Shown piece after piece: positions 1 through 8,547 of a stretch of DNA of 64,000 bases. The stretch lies in contig CBDATE010000028.1 in assembly GCA_965199815.1 (NCBI GenBank), forward strand, positions 62,001 to 126,000. The letters are read 5' to 3'. A program made the translations under genes and the position numbers. The notes under the pieces were generated by a model. It worked only from the letters and a program-made list of their open reading frames with translations, was not told the origin of the DNA and searched no databases. Positions within the stretch are counted from its first letter, which is position 1; every line of letters begins with the position of its first letter. This stretch comes from Azotimanducus sp965199815. GTDB lineage: Bacteria > Pseudomonadota > Gammaproteobacteria > Pseudomonadales > Azotimanducaceae.

Positions 1-126
1 GAACTCCCGTTCGATCTCTGCACAGCTCATTTGCTGATCACTGGGATGGTAAACAGCGACTTTCGTTGTTGACGTACAGCCAGCAATCACAACAAATGCC
101 ATCAGAAAAGCTGCCCGATAGATCAC
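1..126 (-). CDS. Small lipoprotein, N-terminal part only (runs off the window)
   Basis: Reading leftward from a GTG at 126, a 42-codon open frame reaches the window edge. AAGGGGAG lies four bases before the GTG, which fixes the start better than the in-frame ATG at 102. The product opens with a short hydrophobic signal ending in the lipobox I-A-G-C, so Cys17 should be lipidated and the protein anchored in the outer or inner membrane. A second cysteine follows in the stretch SCAEIEREF. The layout (lipobox, about 20 polar residues, Ser/Pro-Cys, acidic helix) matches the lipoproteins at 14069-14395 and 18684-19049, so I read it as a third member of that family. It is divergent from the FHA-protease operon. 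Function unknown. Confidence 0.6.
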   Translation of the reverse strand, partial: MIYRAAFLMAFVVIAGCTSTTKVAVYHPSDQQMSCAEIEREF

Positions 127-235
127 TGCGCTCCCCTTGTACGGTTTTGTGTTGAGCAAGGGATTCACTCCTGAGAGACGACTCATTTCCTGTCGAGCAA
201 TCGTTCAACCAACCAACGGAGTGTCTTGGGCTAAC

Positions 236-1894
236 ATGGTGGCATTGCGAAAACGGGTGATGAGGATGCGAATATCGCGCGGGGTTCTTCTGCTTCTGAT
301 GCCGATTGTGGCGATGGCGATGCCCGCCTGGGCGCAACCGGATGACGCTGCCGCCGTTCGGGAAAGTGTCGTGCAGGTTGTTGTCATGCGCGACGGGGAG
401 ATTGAACGACTTGGATCCGGATTCGTTGTTGCCGACGGCGGGCATGTCCTTACAACTGCACATCTGGTTGCCGACGAGCCAAACATTTTCGTGGTACCGC
501 CGACAACCGGTGCCCAACTGCTGGCGAGGCTTTCCTACAGCAACGAACGTACCGGGCTGGCGCTGTTGGTCGTCAACGGCCTGGCATCATCAGTGATGAC
601 ATTTGCCACGGACGGCTTTGATGCGGGGCGGTCTGTTTATTCCGCCGGTATATGGCCTGACAACGACGAATCCGAACGCACGGCGGAAGGCGACCGGACA
701 GATCCTGTTTCGTTGGCCGAAGGCAGCGTCGGTCGGCATCGGGAACTGCCCGTTGAGGACGGCCTGCCTGCTGTGCCCCTGCTGGAGCATAACGCCATGA
801 TTCCTGCAACAGGATACGGCGGCCCGCTGCTGAACGAGTGTGGAGAGGTGGCGGGAATGAATCGCGGGCCACCCGGTGTCTCGCGCTGGCGCTTGCGGCG
901 TGGCAGGGCACCTGAAGGCGTGGTGCATGCACTGCACGTTGCCGTCATCGTGGACCTTCTGCAATCGCGAGGCATTGAAGTTGCGCTTGGCGATTCTCCC
1001 TGTATCGGTGCCTTGGCGACGGCTCAGGCAGACGCTGAGGAGAGCCGCGCGCAACTCGAGGAAGCCTCCGGCCAGGTCGAGGCAACCCGTCAGCAGCTTG
1101 AAGAAGTCGAAGAAGTAGCGGAGGCGACGCGCGAGCAACTCGAGCGCACCCAACAGGAGAAGGAACAGGCCGCGGCCCGAGCCACAGAGGCGCAAGCGCG
1201 GGTAAGCGATCTTGAATCACAATACGAGGAGGCGGTGCGCGTCGGCGATGAGCAGGCCGAATCGCTGCGCGACGAACTGGAAGCTGCCAGGGGTGAGCGG
1301 GAAATGGCGCAGACAGCGGTCGGTACGCTGGAAGACGAGCTCGCGGCCCTGGAACACAGGATGGCGCAGGACGCAGTCGCACAGCGGTCGCTTCTCCTGT
1401 GGATGGGTATTGGCGCGGGCGTAATACTGGTCCTGCTTGCTGCGACGATGATAGTCGTGCAAAGACGCAAGTCGCGCCAGTTGCGGTTCGCTGAAGTCGA
1501 GGCGGAGCGCGCTCGAAGGCAGGCAGAAGAGGCCGAGAAAGAAGTGGAGCGTGCCGACCCGAATCACCCGGACTGTCTCTTGACCGGAGCAAAAAGAGAT
1601 GGGGCGCGGGTGACCCTGAAGATACCGGCGCGCCTGCTTGGCGGTGATGGAGCGATTATTGGCCGAAGCCCACGCAATTCGACGCTGCTCATTGATGATC
1701 CCACCTTGTCCCGGGAGCATGCGCGGCTGTTTCTGGAGCCAGCCGATGATGCCCTCATGCTGGAAGACATGCAGTCCACCAACGGTACTCGCTTGAATGG
1801 CCGTACACTTGCCGCCAGAAAACCCGAACCGATTCGGCGCGGAGACGAGATTGAATTTGGCGAGGTGAAAGTCGAGCTGGACTGGAATTCATAG
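236..1894 (+). CDS. Trypsin-like pseudoprotease with coiled coil, membrane helix and FHA domain
   Basis: About 552 residues from ATG 236; ATG 260 is an alternative, and both precede the signal sequence (cleavage near AWA/QPDD, residue 33). Residues about 40-240 form a chymotrypsin-fold domain of the HtrA/trypsin-2 type. The catalytic His is kept (TTAHLV, His76), but the Asp position reads TGLALL (Gly107) and the nucleophile motif GNSGGP reads ATGYGGP (Tyr194), so the domain should be proteolytically dead. A charged coiled coil (about 264-380) follows, then a membrane helix (about 385-408) and an FHA domain (about 475-540) with the usual GR, S-REH and STNG signatures. Predicted topology: periplasmic pseudoprotease, cytoplasmic phosphothreonine reader. 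It is first gene of the kinase operon, 41 bases before an intact paralogue, and may act as a scaffold or regulator (inference). Confidence 0.85.
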   Translation: MVALRKRVMRMRISRGVLLLLMPIVAMAMPAWAQPDDAAAVRESVVQVVVMRDGEIERLGSGFVVADGGHVLTTAHLVADEPNIFVVPPTTGAQLLARLSYSNERTGLALLVVNGLASSVMTFATDGFDAGRSVYSAGIWPDNDESERTAEGDRTDPVSLAEGSVGRHRELPVEDGLPAVPLLEHNAMIPATGYGGPLLNECGEVAGMNRGPPGVSRWRLRRGRAPEGVVHALHVAVIVDLLQSRGIEVALGDSPCIGALATAQADAEESRAQLEEASGQVEATRQQLEEVEEVAEATREQLERTQQEKEQAAARATEAQARVSDLESQYEEAVRVGDEQAESLRDELEAARGEREMAQTAVGTLEDELAALEHRMAQDAVAQRSLLLWMGIGAGVILVLLAATMIVVQRRKSRQLRFAEVEAERARRQAEEAEKEVERADPNHPDCLLTGAKRDGARVTLKIPARLLGGDGAIIGRSPRNSTLLIDDPTLSREHARLFLEPADDALMLEDMQSTNGTRLNGRTLAARKPEPIRRGDEIEFGEVKVELDWNS

Positions 1895-1935
1895 GGGGCA
1901 ACACAACTGTCCATTCCCCGTGTGGTCATCGACAG

Positions 1936-3345
1936 ATGTTGACGAGAAAGCACTCATGGCTGCCGGATTGCCTGAAGCAAGGTCGCCAAACCTGGCGCTC
2001 GGCCCTGGCGGGGCTTCTGACTGCCCCCGTCGCGTTTCTCGTAACGTCTCTTCAGGCAGCGACCGAGCTGTCGCAACAGGAAATCCTTGATCAGATCTCT
2101 CCAGCGGTTGTACAGATCATCAACACGACCCGCGATGGCGTTGTGGGCGGCACCGGATTCGTACTGAATGACCTCGGTCATGTCGCAACCAATCATCACG
2201 TCATCGAGGAAGGTGGCAGGCTCGAGGTCAAGCAAGGTTCCCGTATCGCACCTGCAACGCTGGTGTGGCATTCGGAAGCCCTCGATCTGGCCGTTATCCA
2301 AACGCGTCTTGAAAACCTGAATGCCGTCGTGCTGGCTTCTTCTTCCCCAGGCGTACTCGCTGACGTAGTTGCTGTCGGCTTTCCGGGAGTGGCCGATGTG
2401 GTCGTCTCCACCGACACTGCGGAGCCCTCATTCTCGATGGGCAACGTAGGTCGGCGCCTCGTCTGGGGAAGCTGGAATCAGGTTGATTCACTTCGCATCC
2501 TGCAACACACGGCCGAGACCAATCCCGGCAGCAGTGGCGGCCCGCTGATTGATGCCTGCGGTCGCGTACTCGGCATCAATACCGCGGCACCATCCCTCAT
2601 GATTCAGCGGACTTCGGATGGTCCGAGAATCCACGCCCCTGCGGGCGTTTTCTGGGCATCGTACATCGCGGAGTTGACTGAGCAACTTGATGCCATGGAG
2701 ATTCCTTACCAATCGTCGCAAGAACCCTGCGAACCCACGGCTGAGGCGGTGCAGGAACTTCGCGAAGAGATCGCGGGCCACTGGCTAGTCGGTATCCTTG
2801 CCGCCATCGGCGTTCTCGTGCTCCTGATTGGCGTTGGGGTCACCGGCTATGTCTTGTTCCGGCGCGCTCTGCGCGACATGGCCGTTCGAATTCGCGATGA
2901 ATCCTCGCGACTTCTCCGTGTATGGCCGATCAGTAAACGCACACCTGAACCAGATGTCACCGGTGTCGTCAATCACCGAATTCGAATCGGCCGAGGCGAG
3001 GGTATGGATGTCCGGGTGCGCTCGATGAAGGTGTCAAGACATCACGCTGACCTCGAGGTTCTTGCCCACGACTATCGATTGACAGACCAGCAGAGCACCA
3101 ATGGCTCTCGTGTTTTTCGAGAGGGGCGGTGGCAGGCGGTTCGCCGAGTCAGGGTATCTGCTGATGAGCCTCTGGAATTTGGTGACTACCGGACTACCGC
3201 CAGAGATCTGATGCTGCTCGCTCGTCGCGCCATCAAGAGACCAGCGTCGGGAGGGGATGCACAGGGCGAGGCCACCCCCGCTGATAACTTGCCGGTCGGC
3301 CCGGTGAAGCGTAATCGGCGCACCGGCGAAATCGTCGTCGAATGA
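1936..3345 (+). CDS. Periplasmic trypsin-like serine protease with membrane helix and cytoplasmic FHA domain
   Basis: 469 residues. An N-terminal signal (about 20-41, LTAPVAFLVTSLQA) leads into a trypsin-2/HtrA-like domain with a complete triad: TNHHV (His88), ALDLAV (Asp117) and PGSSGGP (Ser200). There is no PDZ domain. A strong membrane helix (about 283-308) is followed by a C-terminal FHA domain (about 345-420) with IGRGEG, SRHHA and STNGS, so the protease sits outside and the phosphothreonine-binding module inside. This is the active counterpart of the upstream pseudoprotease. The natural phosphate donors are the transmembrane kinases encoded downstream in the same operon, so kinase signalling could control a tethered periplasmic protease (inference). 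The ATG at 1936 lacks a strong ribosome site. Confidence 0.87.
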   Translation: MLTRKHSWLPDCLKQGRQTWRSALAGLLTAPVAFLVTSLQAATELSQQEILDQISPAVVQIINTTRDGVVGGTGFVLNDLGHVATNHHVIEEGGRLEVKQGSRIAPATLVWHSEALDLAVIQTRLENLNAVVLASSSPGVLADVVAVGFPGVADVVVSTDTAEPSFSMGNVGRRLVWGSWNQVDSLRILQHTAETNPGSSGGPLIDACGRVLGINTAAPSLMIQRTSDGPRIHAPAGVFWASYIAELTEQLDAMEIPYQSSQEPCEPTAEAVQELREEIAGHWLVGILAAIGVLVLLIGVGVTGYVLFRRALRDMAVRIRDESSRLLRVWPISKRTPEPDVTGVVNHRIRIGRGEGMDVRVRSMKVSRHHADLEVLAHDYRLTDQQSTNGSRVFREGRWQAVRRVRVSADEPLEFGDYRTTARDLMLLARRAIKRPASGGDAQGEATPADNLPVGPVKRNRRTGEIVVE

Positions 3346-3376
3346 GGCTCGACAAGGTGACGCGAGAGGACAACCC

Positions 3377-4159
3377 ATGAACGAAACCACCCCCCGCATA
3401 TACGCCGTACTCGGCGGCTTCGGGGCAGCCTGCGTATTCATCGGCCTGGTCAGCCCCTGGTTCGTCGCGCCAGCCCCCGGCGAATTCACTCTCGGTGGCA
3501 TCCTCTTTGATCTGTCGAGCGATTTCTACCCCCTCACCATACAGAACATCATGTGGGTACTCTTTTGTGTGGGGTTGGGAGACCTGGGAGTTCGGTTCGT
3601 CAGAGGCAGCCGGGAACGCAAGCAGTTGCACCGACATCTGCTGCCTGAAGACGACGAGACCATGCTGCGCGCTCAGGACCTCGGCAAGATCTACAGCGAT
3701 GTGTGTTCGTCGCTCGCCGAGTCAAGTTTCCTGCAACGTCTGATCACCCGCATCGTGTTGCAGTTTCAAAGCAGTCTGTCGGTGAATCAGGCAAATTCAC
3801 TGCTGAATTCCAGTCTGGAGCTCTTCCAGCACGAGGTAGATCTCAAGTACAACATGATGCGTTATCTGGTCTGGTTGATTCCAACGCTCGGCTTCATTGG
3901 CACGGTCATCGGCATAGCGCTTGCCCTTGGCGAGGCGGGCAACCTGCCGGATACATCCGACCTCGCGGCCTTGTCCGAGTGGATGAAAGCGCTTACCGGG
4001 AAATTGGCCCTCGCCTTTAACACCACGCTGCTGGCGCTACTGCTTTCTGCTGTTCTGGTCTTCCTGATGCATGTCGCTCAGGGGCGAGAGGAGGCTGCGT
4101 TGAATCGCGCCGGGCAGTATTGTCTGGACAACCTGATTAACAGGCTGTACGAAAAGTAG
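3377..4159 (+). CDS. MotA/TolQ/ExbB-family inner-membrane protein
   Basis: 260 residues, ATG preceded by AGAGGA. Membrane segments are visible at about 9-31, 50-70, 165-186 and 208-232. The third carries PTLGFIGTVIGIALAL, the hallmark of TolQ/ExbB/MotA proton-channel subunits, and the fourth is followed by a short charged tail. A helical cytoplasmic loop (about 75-160) separates the pairs, as in TolQ. Family members pair with a single-span partner (TolR/ExbD/MotB) to turn proton flow into force on the envelope. The next gene starts with a single membrane helix and fits that role. Its place between FHA proteases and a PP2C is not that of the Tol or TonB systems, so the coupled process is unknown. 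Confidence 0.8.
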   Translation: MNETTPRIYAVLGGFGAACVFIGLVSPWFVAPAPGEFTLGGILFDLSSDFYPLTIQNIMWVLFCVGLGDLGVRFVRGSRERKQLHRHLLPEDDETMLRAQDLGKIYSDVCSSLAESSFLQRLITRIVLQFQSSLSVNQANSLLNSSLELFQHEVDLKYNMMRYLVWLIPTLGFIGTVIGIALALGEAGNLPDTSDLAALSEWMKALTGKLALAFNTTLLALLLSAVLVFLMHVAQGREEAALNRAGQYCLDNLINRLYEK

Positions 4160-4239
4160 TTGCCAGGCTTCTCGCGGCCGTATTCGAGAGCGGCTGCCAA
4201 ACACGACCCGGTGACCACTGAATTGAAGGGGATTGAGCA

Positions 4240-5082
4240 TTGAAAAAGCGGGGTCGCGAAATCAACATATTCAGCATATCCGCGCTGGACCTGTTCGCGT
4301 CCGCGCTCGGCGCGTTCATCTTGATGTCGCTGATTTTCATGGTGTTCTTCACCATGATTTCACGCGATGCCGGAGAGGCGGAACAGTCAGCGGAGCTTCT
4401 GGCGCTGTGCGAAGCGGAATTGAACTCGGCAGAGACGCGAGCCGCAGACCTGGACACGCTGCTTGCGGTAGCCCGCGCACGCCGTGATGAACTCGAAGCC
4501 CAGCTTGCCGAGACCGTTGATTCATCCGCGTACGCCGCATGTCAAGCCAGGCTGGCGGAATCGGAGGCGGCCCTTGATGCATGCCAGTCGTCGCTGCAAT
4601 CGCCATCAGATGCCACTGAGCAATACGACCTCGTTGTGCGAGATCTGCAACAGTGCCAGAGAGACTTGCAGCGAACCTTCATGCTCGTCATCGCAAGCTG
4701 GTCTTCGACCTATGATGTGGATTTGCATGTGGTGGATCCAGCAGGCCGTGAGTTTTACTATCGGGCAAGAACATTCACCGGGTCGCCGGCCGCATTCGAG
4801 GAAGACAATATTCGCGGTCCGGGCAACGAAATCTGGCTGCATCCCTCTGCGGATAGTGGGCGCTACCGAGTCTGCTACAAGCTGTTTAGCGGCCTGTCCA
4901 GTACCGTGGTGCGTGGCAGTATCCTGTGGCGAGGGGGCAAAATCGAGGTGCCGAACATCAATTTGACGCGATCAGGTCAGATCAGGCTGGTGGCGGATGT
5001 GTTGATTGACAACAATACCGGCAGGGTGTCGGTGGATCGGTCGCGCTCGGGAACAGAGCTGAGGCGGTGTGGCCGGGCATGA
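4240..5082 (+). CDS. TolR/ExbD-position membrane anchor with coiled coil and DUF2135/YfaP-like domain
   Basis: 280 residues from a TTG at 4240, with AAGGGG about nine bases upstream. The N-terminus reads ISALDLFASALGAFILMSLI, a single membrane helix (about 16-40) like the anchors that partner ExbB-type channels. Residues 45-140 form a cysteine-spotted coiled coil. The C-terminal 140 residues contain SWSSTYDVDLHVVDPAG, typical of the DUF2135/YfaP beta domain in which the acidic DxDLHV strand is conserved. The domain should sit in the periplasm. The stop overlaps the next gene by four bases (ATGA), so translation is coupled to the phosphatase. Assignment of the DUF2135 domain is from motif memory only. 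Confidence 0.65.
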   Translation: MKKRGREINIFSISALDLFASALGAFILMSLIFMVFFTMISRDAGEAEQSAELLALCEAELNSAETRAADLDTLLAVARARRDELEAQLAETVDSSAYAACQARLAESEAALDACQSSLQSPSDATEQYDLVVRDLQQCQRDLQRTFMLVIASWSSTYDVDLHVVDPAGREFYYRARTFTGSPAAFEEDNIRGPGNEIWLHPSADSGRYRVCYKLFSGLSSTVVRGSILWRGGKIEVPNINLTRSGQIRLVADVLIDNNTGRVSVDRSRSGTELRRCGRA

Positions 5083-5864
5083 CGGGTGAGGTATTCCGGG
5101 ATGCGGCCTGTCACAGCGACATTGGCGGGCGCGAAGAGCAGCAGGATCGGGTCGCGATTTTTACCCGTGCCGAGGCAGCACTGCTCGTGTTGGCCGATGG
5201 CATGGGCGGCCACGAAGGGGGTGCACTGGCTGCTCAAGCGGTGATTGATGTGGCGCGAGAGCAGTTCGACACCGTCAGGCGATGCACGGCTCGGGAACTT
5301 CTGGTCGCCACTGTGGAAGGTGCCCACGAACGCATTAATGGCATTGGTGCTGAGCGTGGTATTCAACCGCGCACGACCTGTGTGCTGTTGCATCTCACCG
5401 CAACCGAGGCGCATTGGGCGCATGTTGGGGACAGTCGCCTGTACCGTTTCGATAATGCCCGTTTTATTGACCGCACGATTGACCATTCCGTGGTCGAACT
5501 CATGCGTTTGCAAGGGCGGATCAGTGAAGAGGAGATGAAGACCCATCCGGATCAGAATCGACTGTACGCGGCACTGGGCGGAGAGCGACAACCGGAAATG
5601 GAAACGGGCTGCGCGCCCATCAGGGAATGCGATGGATTTCTCCTTGCCAGCGACGGTTTGTGGGAAAACATCGGCGAAGGCAGATTGGCCGCGATATTCA
5701 AATCCAGGGAATTGCCCGCCGCCCTGCATCATCTGGTTGCTCAGGCCAAGGCAGCGGGGGGCGCGGACTGTGACAATGTGTCTGTTGCTGCTGTGCGGTG
5801 CCAGCGGCGAACAGATTCGTGGGCATCGCGTGTGATTGATGTGCTCGGATTGGCGCGCAAATAA
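5079..5864 (+). CDS. PP2C-family protein phosphatase
   Basis: 261 residues from the ATG at 5079, which overlaps the previous stop (ATGA); an in-frame GTG at 5067 is less likely. All PP2C signatures are present: SDIGGREEQQDR (metal Asp23; the usual Glu of the NED motif is Gln here), LADGMGGHEGG (Asp40), GDSRLYRF, and the C-terminal DNVSV. It has no membrane segment, so it is cytosolic and Mn/Mg dependent. It lies two bases before the first kinase gene and is the obvious antagonist of that kinase and of phosphorylated FHA ligands. Its last ~43 bases are repeated in front of kinase copies 2 and 3, marking the tandem duplication. Confidence 0.92.
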   Translation: MTGEVFRDAACHSDIGGREEQQDRVAIFTRAEAALLVLADGMGGHEGGALAAQAVIDVAREQFDTVRRCTARELLVATVEGAHERINGIGAERGIQPRTTCVLLHLTATEAHWAHVGDSRLYRFDNARFIDRTIDHSVVELMRLQGRISEEEMKTHPDQNRLYAALGGERQPEMETGCAPIRECDGFLLASDGLWENIGEGRLAAIFKSRELPAALHHLVAQAKAAGGADCDNVSVAAVRCQRRTDSWASRVIDVLGLARK

Positions 5865-5866
5865 GC

Positions 5867-8488
5867 GTGGAGGAAAGAACACACAAGCAGGCCCTGGCGG
5901 TTGGCACTCGATTGCAAAACTATCGTGTGGTGCGTGTACTGGGTGTCGGGGGCTTTGGTGTTACCTATCTCGCCGAGCATGTCACGCTCGGTCATCAGGT
6001 CGCGATCAAGGAGTACCTGCCAAACGATGTTGCCGTGCGCGAAGGTGCCACGGTGCATCCGAAGTCGGAAGCCGAGCGCGAGAACTTCGAGTGGGGATTG
6101 CAGCGATTTCTGGATGAGGCCAGGACGCTCTCCCGCTTTGTGCACCGCAATGTTGTGCGGGTGCGGGACTATTTCGAGGCGAATCGCACCGCCTGTCTGG
6201 TCATGGACTACGAGGACGGTGAGCCGCTGGATGCGCTGCTTGAACGTCACGGCACATTGACTGAGGTGCAGTTGCGGCGCGTATTGTTGCCGATAGTTGC
6301 AGGCTTGAAGGAGGTTCATGCAGCGGGCTTTCTGCATCGGGATATCAAGCCATCGAATGTGTACGTGCGACGCTCGGATGAATCGCCAGTGTTGCTGGAT
6401 TTCGGAGCAGCGCGGCAGGCGTTGGGGCGCAAATCGAAGAGTCTGACGGCGGTGGTATCGGCTGGGTATTCGCCGCCGGAGCAGTACGAGAGCGAGGGGG
6501 AGCAGGGGCCGTGGACGGACATCTACACGCTTTCGGCGTTGTGCTACCGGGCCATCACGGGGGATGTGCCGATTGAGGCACCGAGGCGGCAGAGCAGTCT
6601 GTTGCGTACCGGGAGCGACCCTTTGCCGCGGCTTTCGCAGGGGGCATTTGGTAGCTATTCGGCTGCCCTGTTGGAGGCTGTGGATTGGGGTTTGCGGGTG
6701 ATTGAGGGGGAGCGCCCGCAGAGCCTGGAGGAGTGGAGCGCGGCGCTGTCTGGTGAGTCCGCGCCTGAGCCTGGGTCTGGCAGGTCGGGAACCGGGCAGT
6801 CGATGCGTGGAGCGAGCAAAGCTGAGTCGAAGGTGCTGCGAAAGCGCAATCGCATCCCAGTCCTGGCTGGTGGTATCGGCGCTGTGGTAGTTGTCGCAGT
6901 CGCGGCTTTATGGTGGTGGTCTTCGACAGGGGAGCGGCAACACCCTGTCGGTGGCGATGTGCAGGAGACAGAAGCAGCTCTTGCCACATCGGGGCCGCAA
7001 TCCCCCATGGACGCGCTCTCGCCATCTCCGCTGGAGGGCGGGACGGCCATTCTGGTCGTGGAAACTGAACCGGCGGGAGTCGATGTGCTGGTTGCGGGTA
7101 CGCTTGTCGGACAAACACCGCTGCAAGTGCGGACGGTGCGGGCGGGTGTGCACCCGATAACGCTCCACCACCCGGAATACGAACCCGTGGCCTTGGGAGA
7201 TCAGGTGTTTCTGGCTGGGCGGGTCGTGCGTATCGAGCGAACGATGGTGCGGGCGACCGGGGCCTTGACGGTGATTACGAACCCGACAAACTCTTGGGTC
7301 GAATGGGAGGGGGAGCGCCTGGCCGAGGAAACGCCGGTGACGCTGGAGGGGCTGCCAGCCGGAACTCTGGAGTTGACGCTGGGTGCTGACGAGTTCCGTT
7401 CGGTGCGGGTTACGGCAGATGTGCCCAGAGAGGATGTCGGACTTCTGGAGCATGTGCTGGAGCCCATCCCATACGGCACACTGACGCTGGAACTTGAGCC
7501 TTCAGATGCGAGCGTACTCCTGCCGGATGTTGTTCCGGCGTACCGTCCGGGCATGCGGCTGGCAGAGGGGCGATATCGGGTGGTCGTAACTCGTGATGGA
7601 TTCCGCCAAGAGGGGAGGACTGTGGAGGTAGCGGGGGATACGCGTGAGCGGATTGAACTTGAGCTGGAGCGATGGGTTCCACAACCCGGCGAGGTTTTTG
7701 TGGACTCTCTGGGCTCGGGAGGCACCGATCCCGAAATGGTCGTGATTCCGGCGGGCACGTTTCGAATGGGCTGTTTGTCCCAGGATGACTCCTGTTACGG
7801 AGATGAGAAGCCGGTTCGCGAAGTCCGGATTGGGGCGTTCGCGTTGTCGAAATATGAAGTCACTCGTGGCGAATTCAGCCGATTCGTGGAGGCGACGGGG
7901 CATTCAACAGGCAATTCGTGTGTGACCCGTGAGTCTGGCCAATGGAGCGAGCGAAGCGGACGCAGTTGGCTAAGCCCGGGATTTGAGCAGTCTGCTGATC
8001 ATCCGGTGGTGTGCGTGAATTGGCTGGATGCAGGGGCTTATGTAGCGTGGCTGTCACGGGAAACGGGCGAGGCATACCGCTTGCCGAGCGAATCGGAGTG
8101 GGAATACGCGACGCGGGCGGGCACGAGTTCGAAGTATAGCTTTGGCAATGAATCGAACAGGTTATGTCAATGGGGAAACGGTAAGAGGTGTCGAGATGGT
8201 TATATTTATACGGCCCCGGTAGGCACCTTTCGTCCAAACCCATTCGGCCTGTACGACATGCACGGTAATGTGTGGGAGTGGGTTCAGGATTGCTGGAACG
8301 GGAGCTACCTGGGAGCACCGTTGGATGGCGGAGCTTGGCTATCGGGGCGCTGCAGCATACGCGTTGTGCGCGGCGGCTCTTGGGCCAGTCAGCCGAGGAA
8401 TCTCCGCTCCGCGGTCCGTGACAGGGTCGCCGCGTCCAACCGGTACAACAGCCACGGTTTCCGTGTCGCCCGGACGCTTACCCCATGA
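5867..8488 (+). CDS. Transmembrane Ser/Thr kinase with PEGA repeats and variable FGE/C-type-lectin domain, copy 1
   Basis: 873 residues from the GTG at 5867; the base pair equivalent to the ATG used by copies 2 and 3 is ATA here, so GTG must serve. The kinase domain (19-290) has the glycine loop LGVGGFG, VAIK (Lys48), HRDIKPSN (Asp159), DFG (178-180) and SPPEQ. A membrane helix lies at about 330-351. Outside are PEGA-type beta repeats (about 389-610) and an FGE-sulfatase/SUMF1-like domain (about 620-870) with MVVIPAGTFRMG, SESEWEYA, HGNVWEW and RGGSW. The FGE catalytic cysteines are absent from the RGGSW region, so it is a binding rather than formylglycine-forming domain. Its final stretch is hypervariable between copies. 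Known analogues are DGR target proteins. Confidence 0.93.
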   Translation: MEERTHKQALAVGTRLQNYRVVRVLGVGGFGVTYLAEHVTLGHQVAIKEYLPNDVAVREGATVHPKSEAERENFEWGLQRFLDEARTLSRFVHRNVVRVRDYFEANRTACLVMDYEDGEPLDALLERHGTLTEVQLRRVLLPIVAGLKEVHAAGFLHRDIKPSNVYVRRSDESPVLLDFGAARQALGRKSKSLTAVVSAGYSPPEQYESEGEQGPWTDIYTLSALCYRAITGDVPIEAPRRQSSLLRTGSDPLPRLSQGAFGSYSAALLEAVDWGLRVIEGERPQSLEEWSAALSGESAPEPGSGRSGTGQSMRGASKAESKVLRKRNRIPVLAGGIGAVVVVAVAALWWWSSTGERQHPVGGDVQETEAALATSGPQSPMDALSPSPLEGGTAILVVETEPAGVDVLVAGTLVGQTPLQVRTVRAGVHPITLHHPEYEPVALGDQVFLAGRVVRIERTMVRATGALTVITNPTNSWVEWEGERLAEETPVTLEGLPAGTLELTLGADEFRSVRVTADVPREDVGLLEHVLEPIPYGTLTLELEPSDASVLLPDVVPAYRPGMRLAEGRYRVVVTRDGFRQEGRTVEVAGDTRERIELELERWVPQPGEVFVDSLGSGGTDPEMVVIPAGTFRMGCLSQDDSCYGDEKPVREVRIGAFALSKYEVTRGEFSRFVEATGHSTGNSCVTRESGQWSERSGRSWLSPGFEQSADHPVVCVNWLDAGAYVAWLSRETGEAYRLPSESEWEYATRAGTSSKYSFGNESNRLCQWGNGKRCRDGYIYTAPVGTFRPNPFGLYDMHGNVWEWVQDCWNGSYLGAPLDGGAWLSGRCSIRVVRGGSWASQPRNLRSAVRDRVAASNRYNSHGFRVARTLTP
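8300..8455 (+). other. Putative DGR variable region of kinase copy 1
   Basis: Residues 812-863 of the kinase, running from the GGG after GCTGGAAC to the CAC before GGTTTCCGT. By hand count about 31 of 156 bases differ from copy 2, some 25 of them at codon positions 1 or 2, whereas the kinase domains differ mainly at third positions. Variable codons end in a constant C (CGC, GTC, GTC, GCC, AAC, TAC, AAC, AGC, CAC), all derivable from AAC by changing A alone. The conserved frame is VRGGSW, PR-LRS, GFRVAR. Confidence 0.7.
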
Positions 8489-8504
8489 ATCCTTGTCTTG
8501 CTCT

Positions 8505-8547
8505 GGCATCGCGTGTGGTGGATGTGCTCGGATTGGCGCGCAGATAG
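8505..8547 (+). repeat. Remnant of the PP2C 3' end at the kinase 1/2 junction
   Basis: The segment from GGCATCGCGTGTG to GGCGCGCAGATAG repeats the last codons of the phosphatase gene (5822-5864) with a few changes. It shows that the duplicated unit began inside the phosphatase gene and ended just after the kinase stop codon. It is now only the 5' leader of kinase copy 2. Confidence 0.85.

Noticed and set aside
3377..5082. Zorya-type defence (ZorA/ZorB) for the ExbB-like pair
   Set aside because: The partner lacks an OmpA-like peptidoglycan-binding domain, and no ZorC/ZorD or ZorE-like gene is present.
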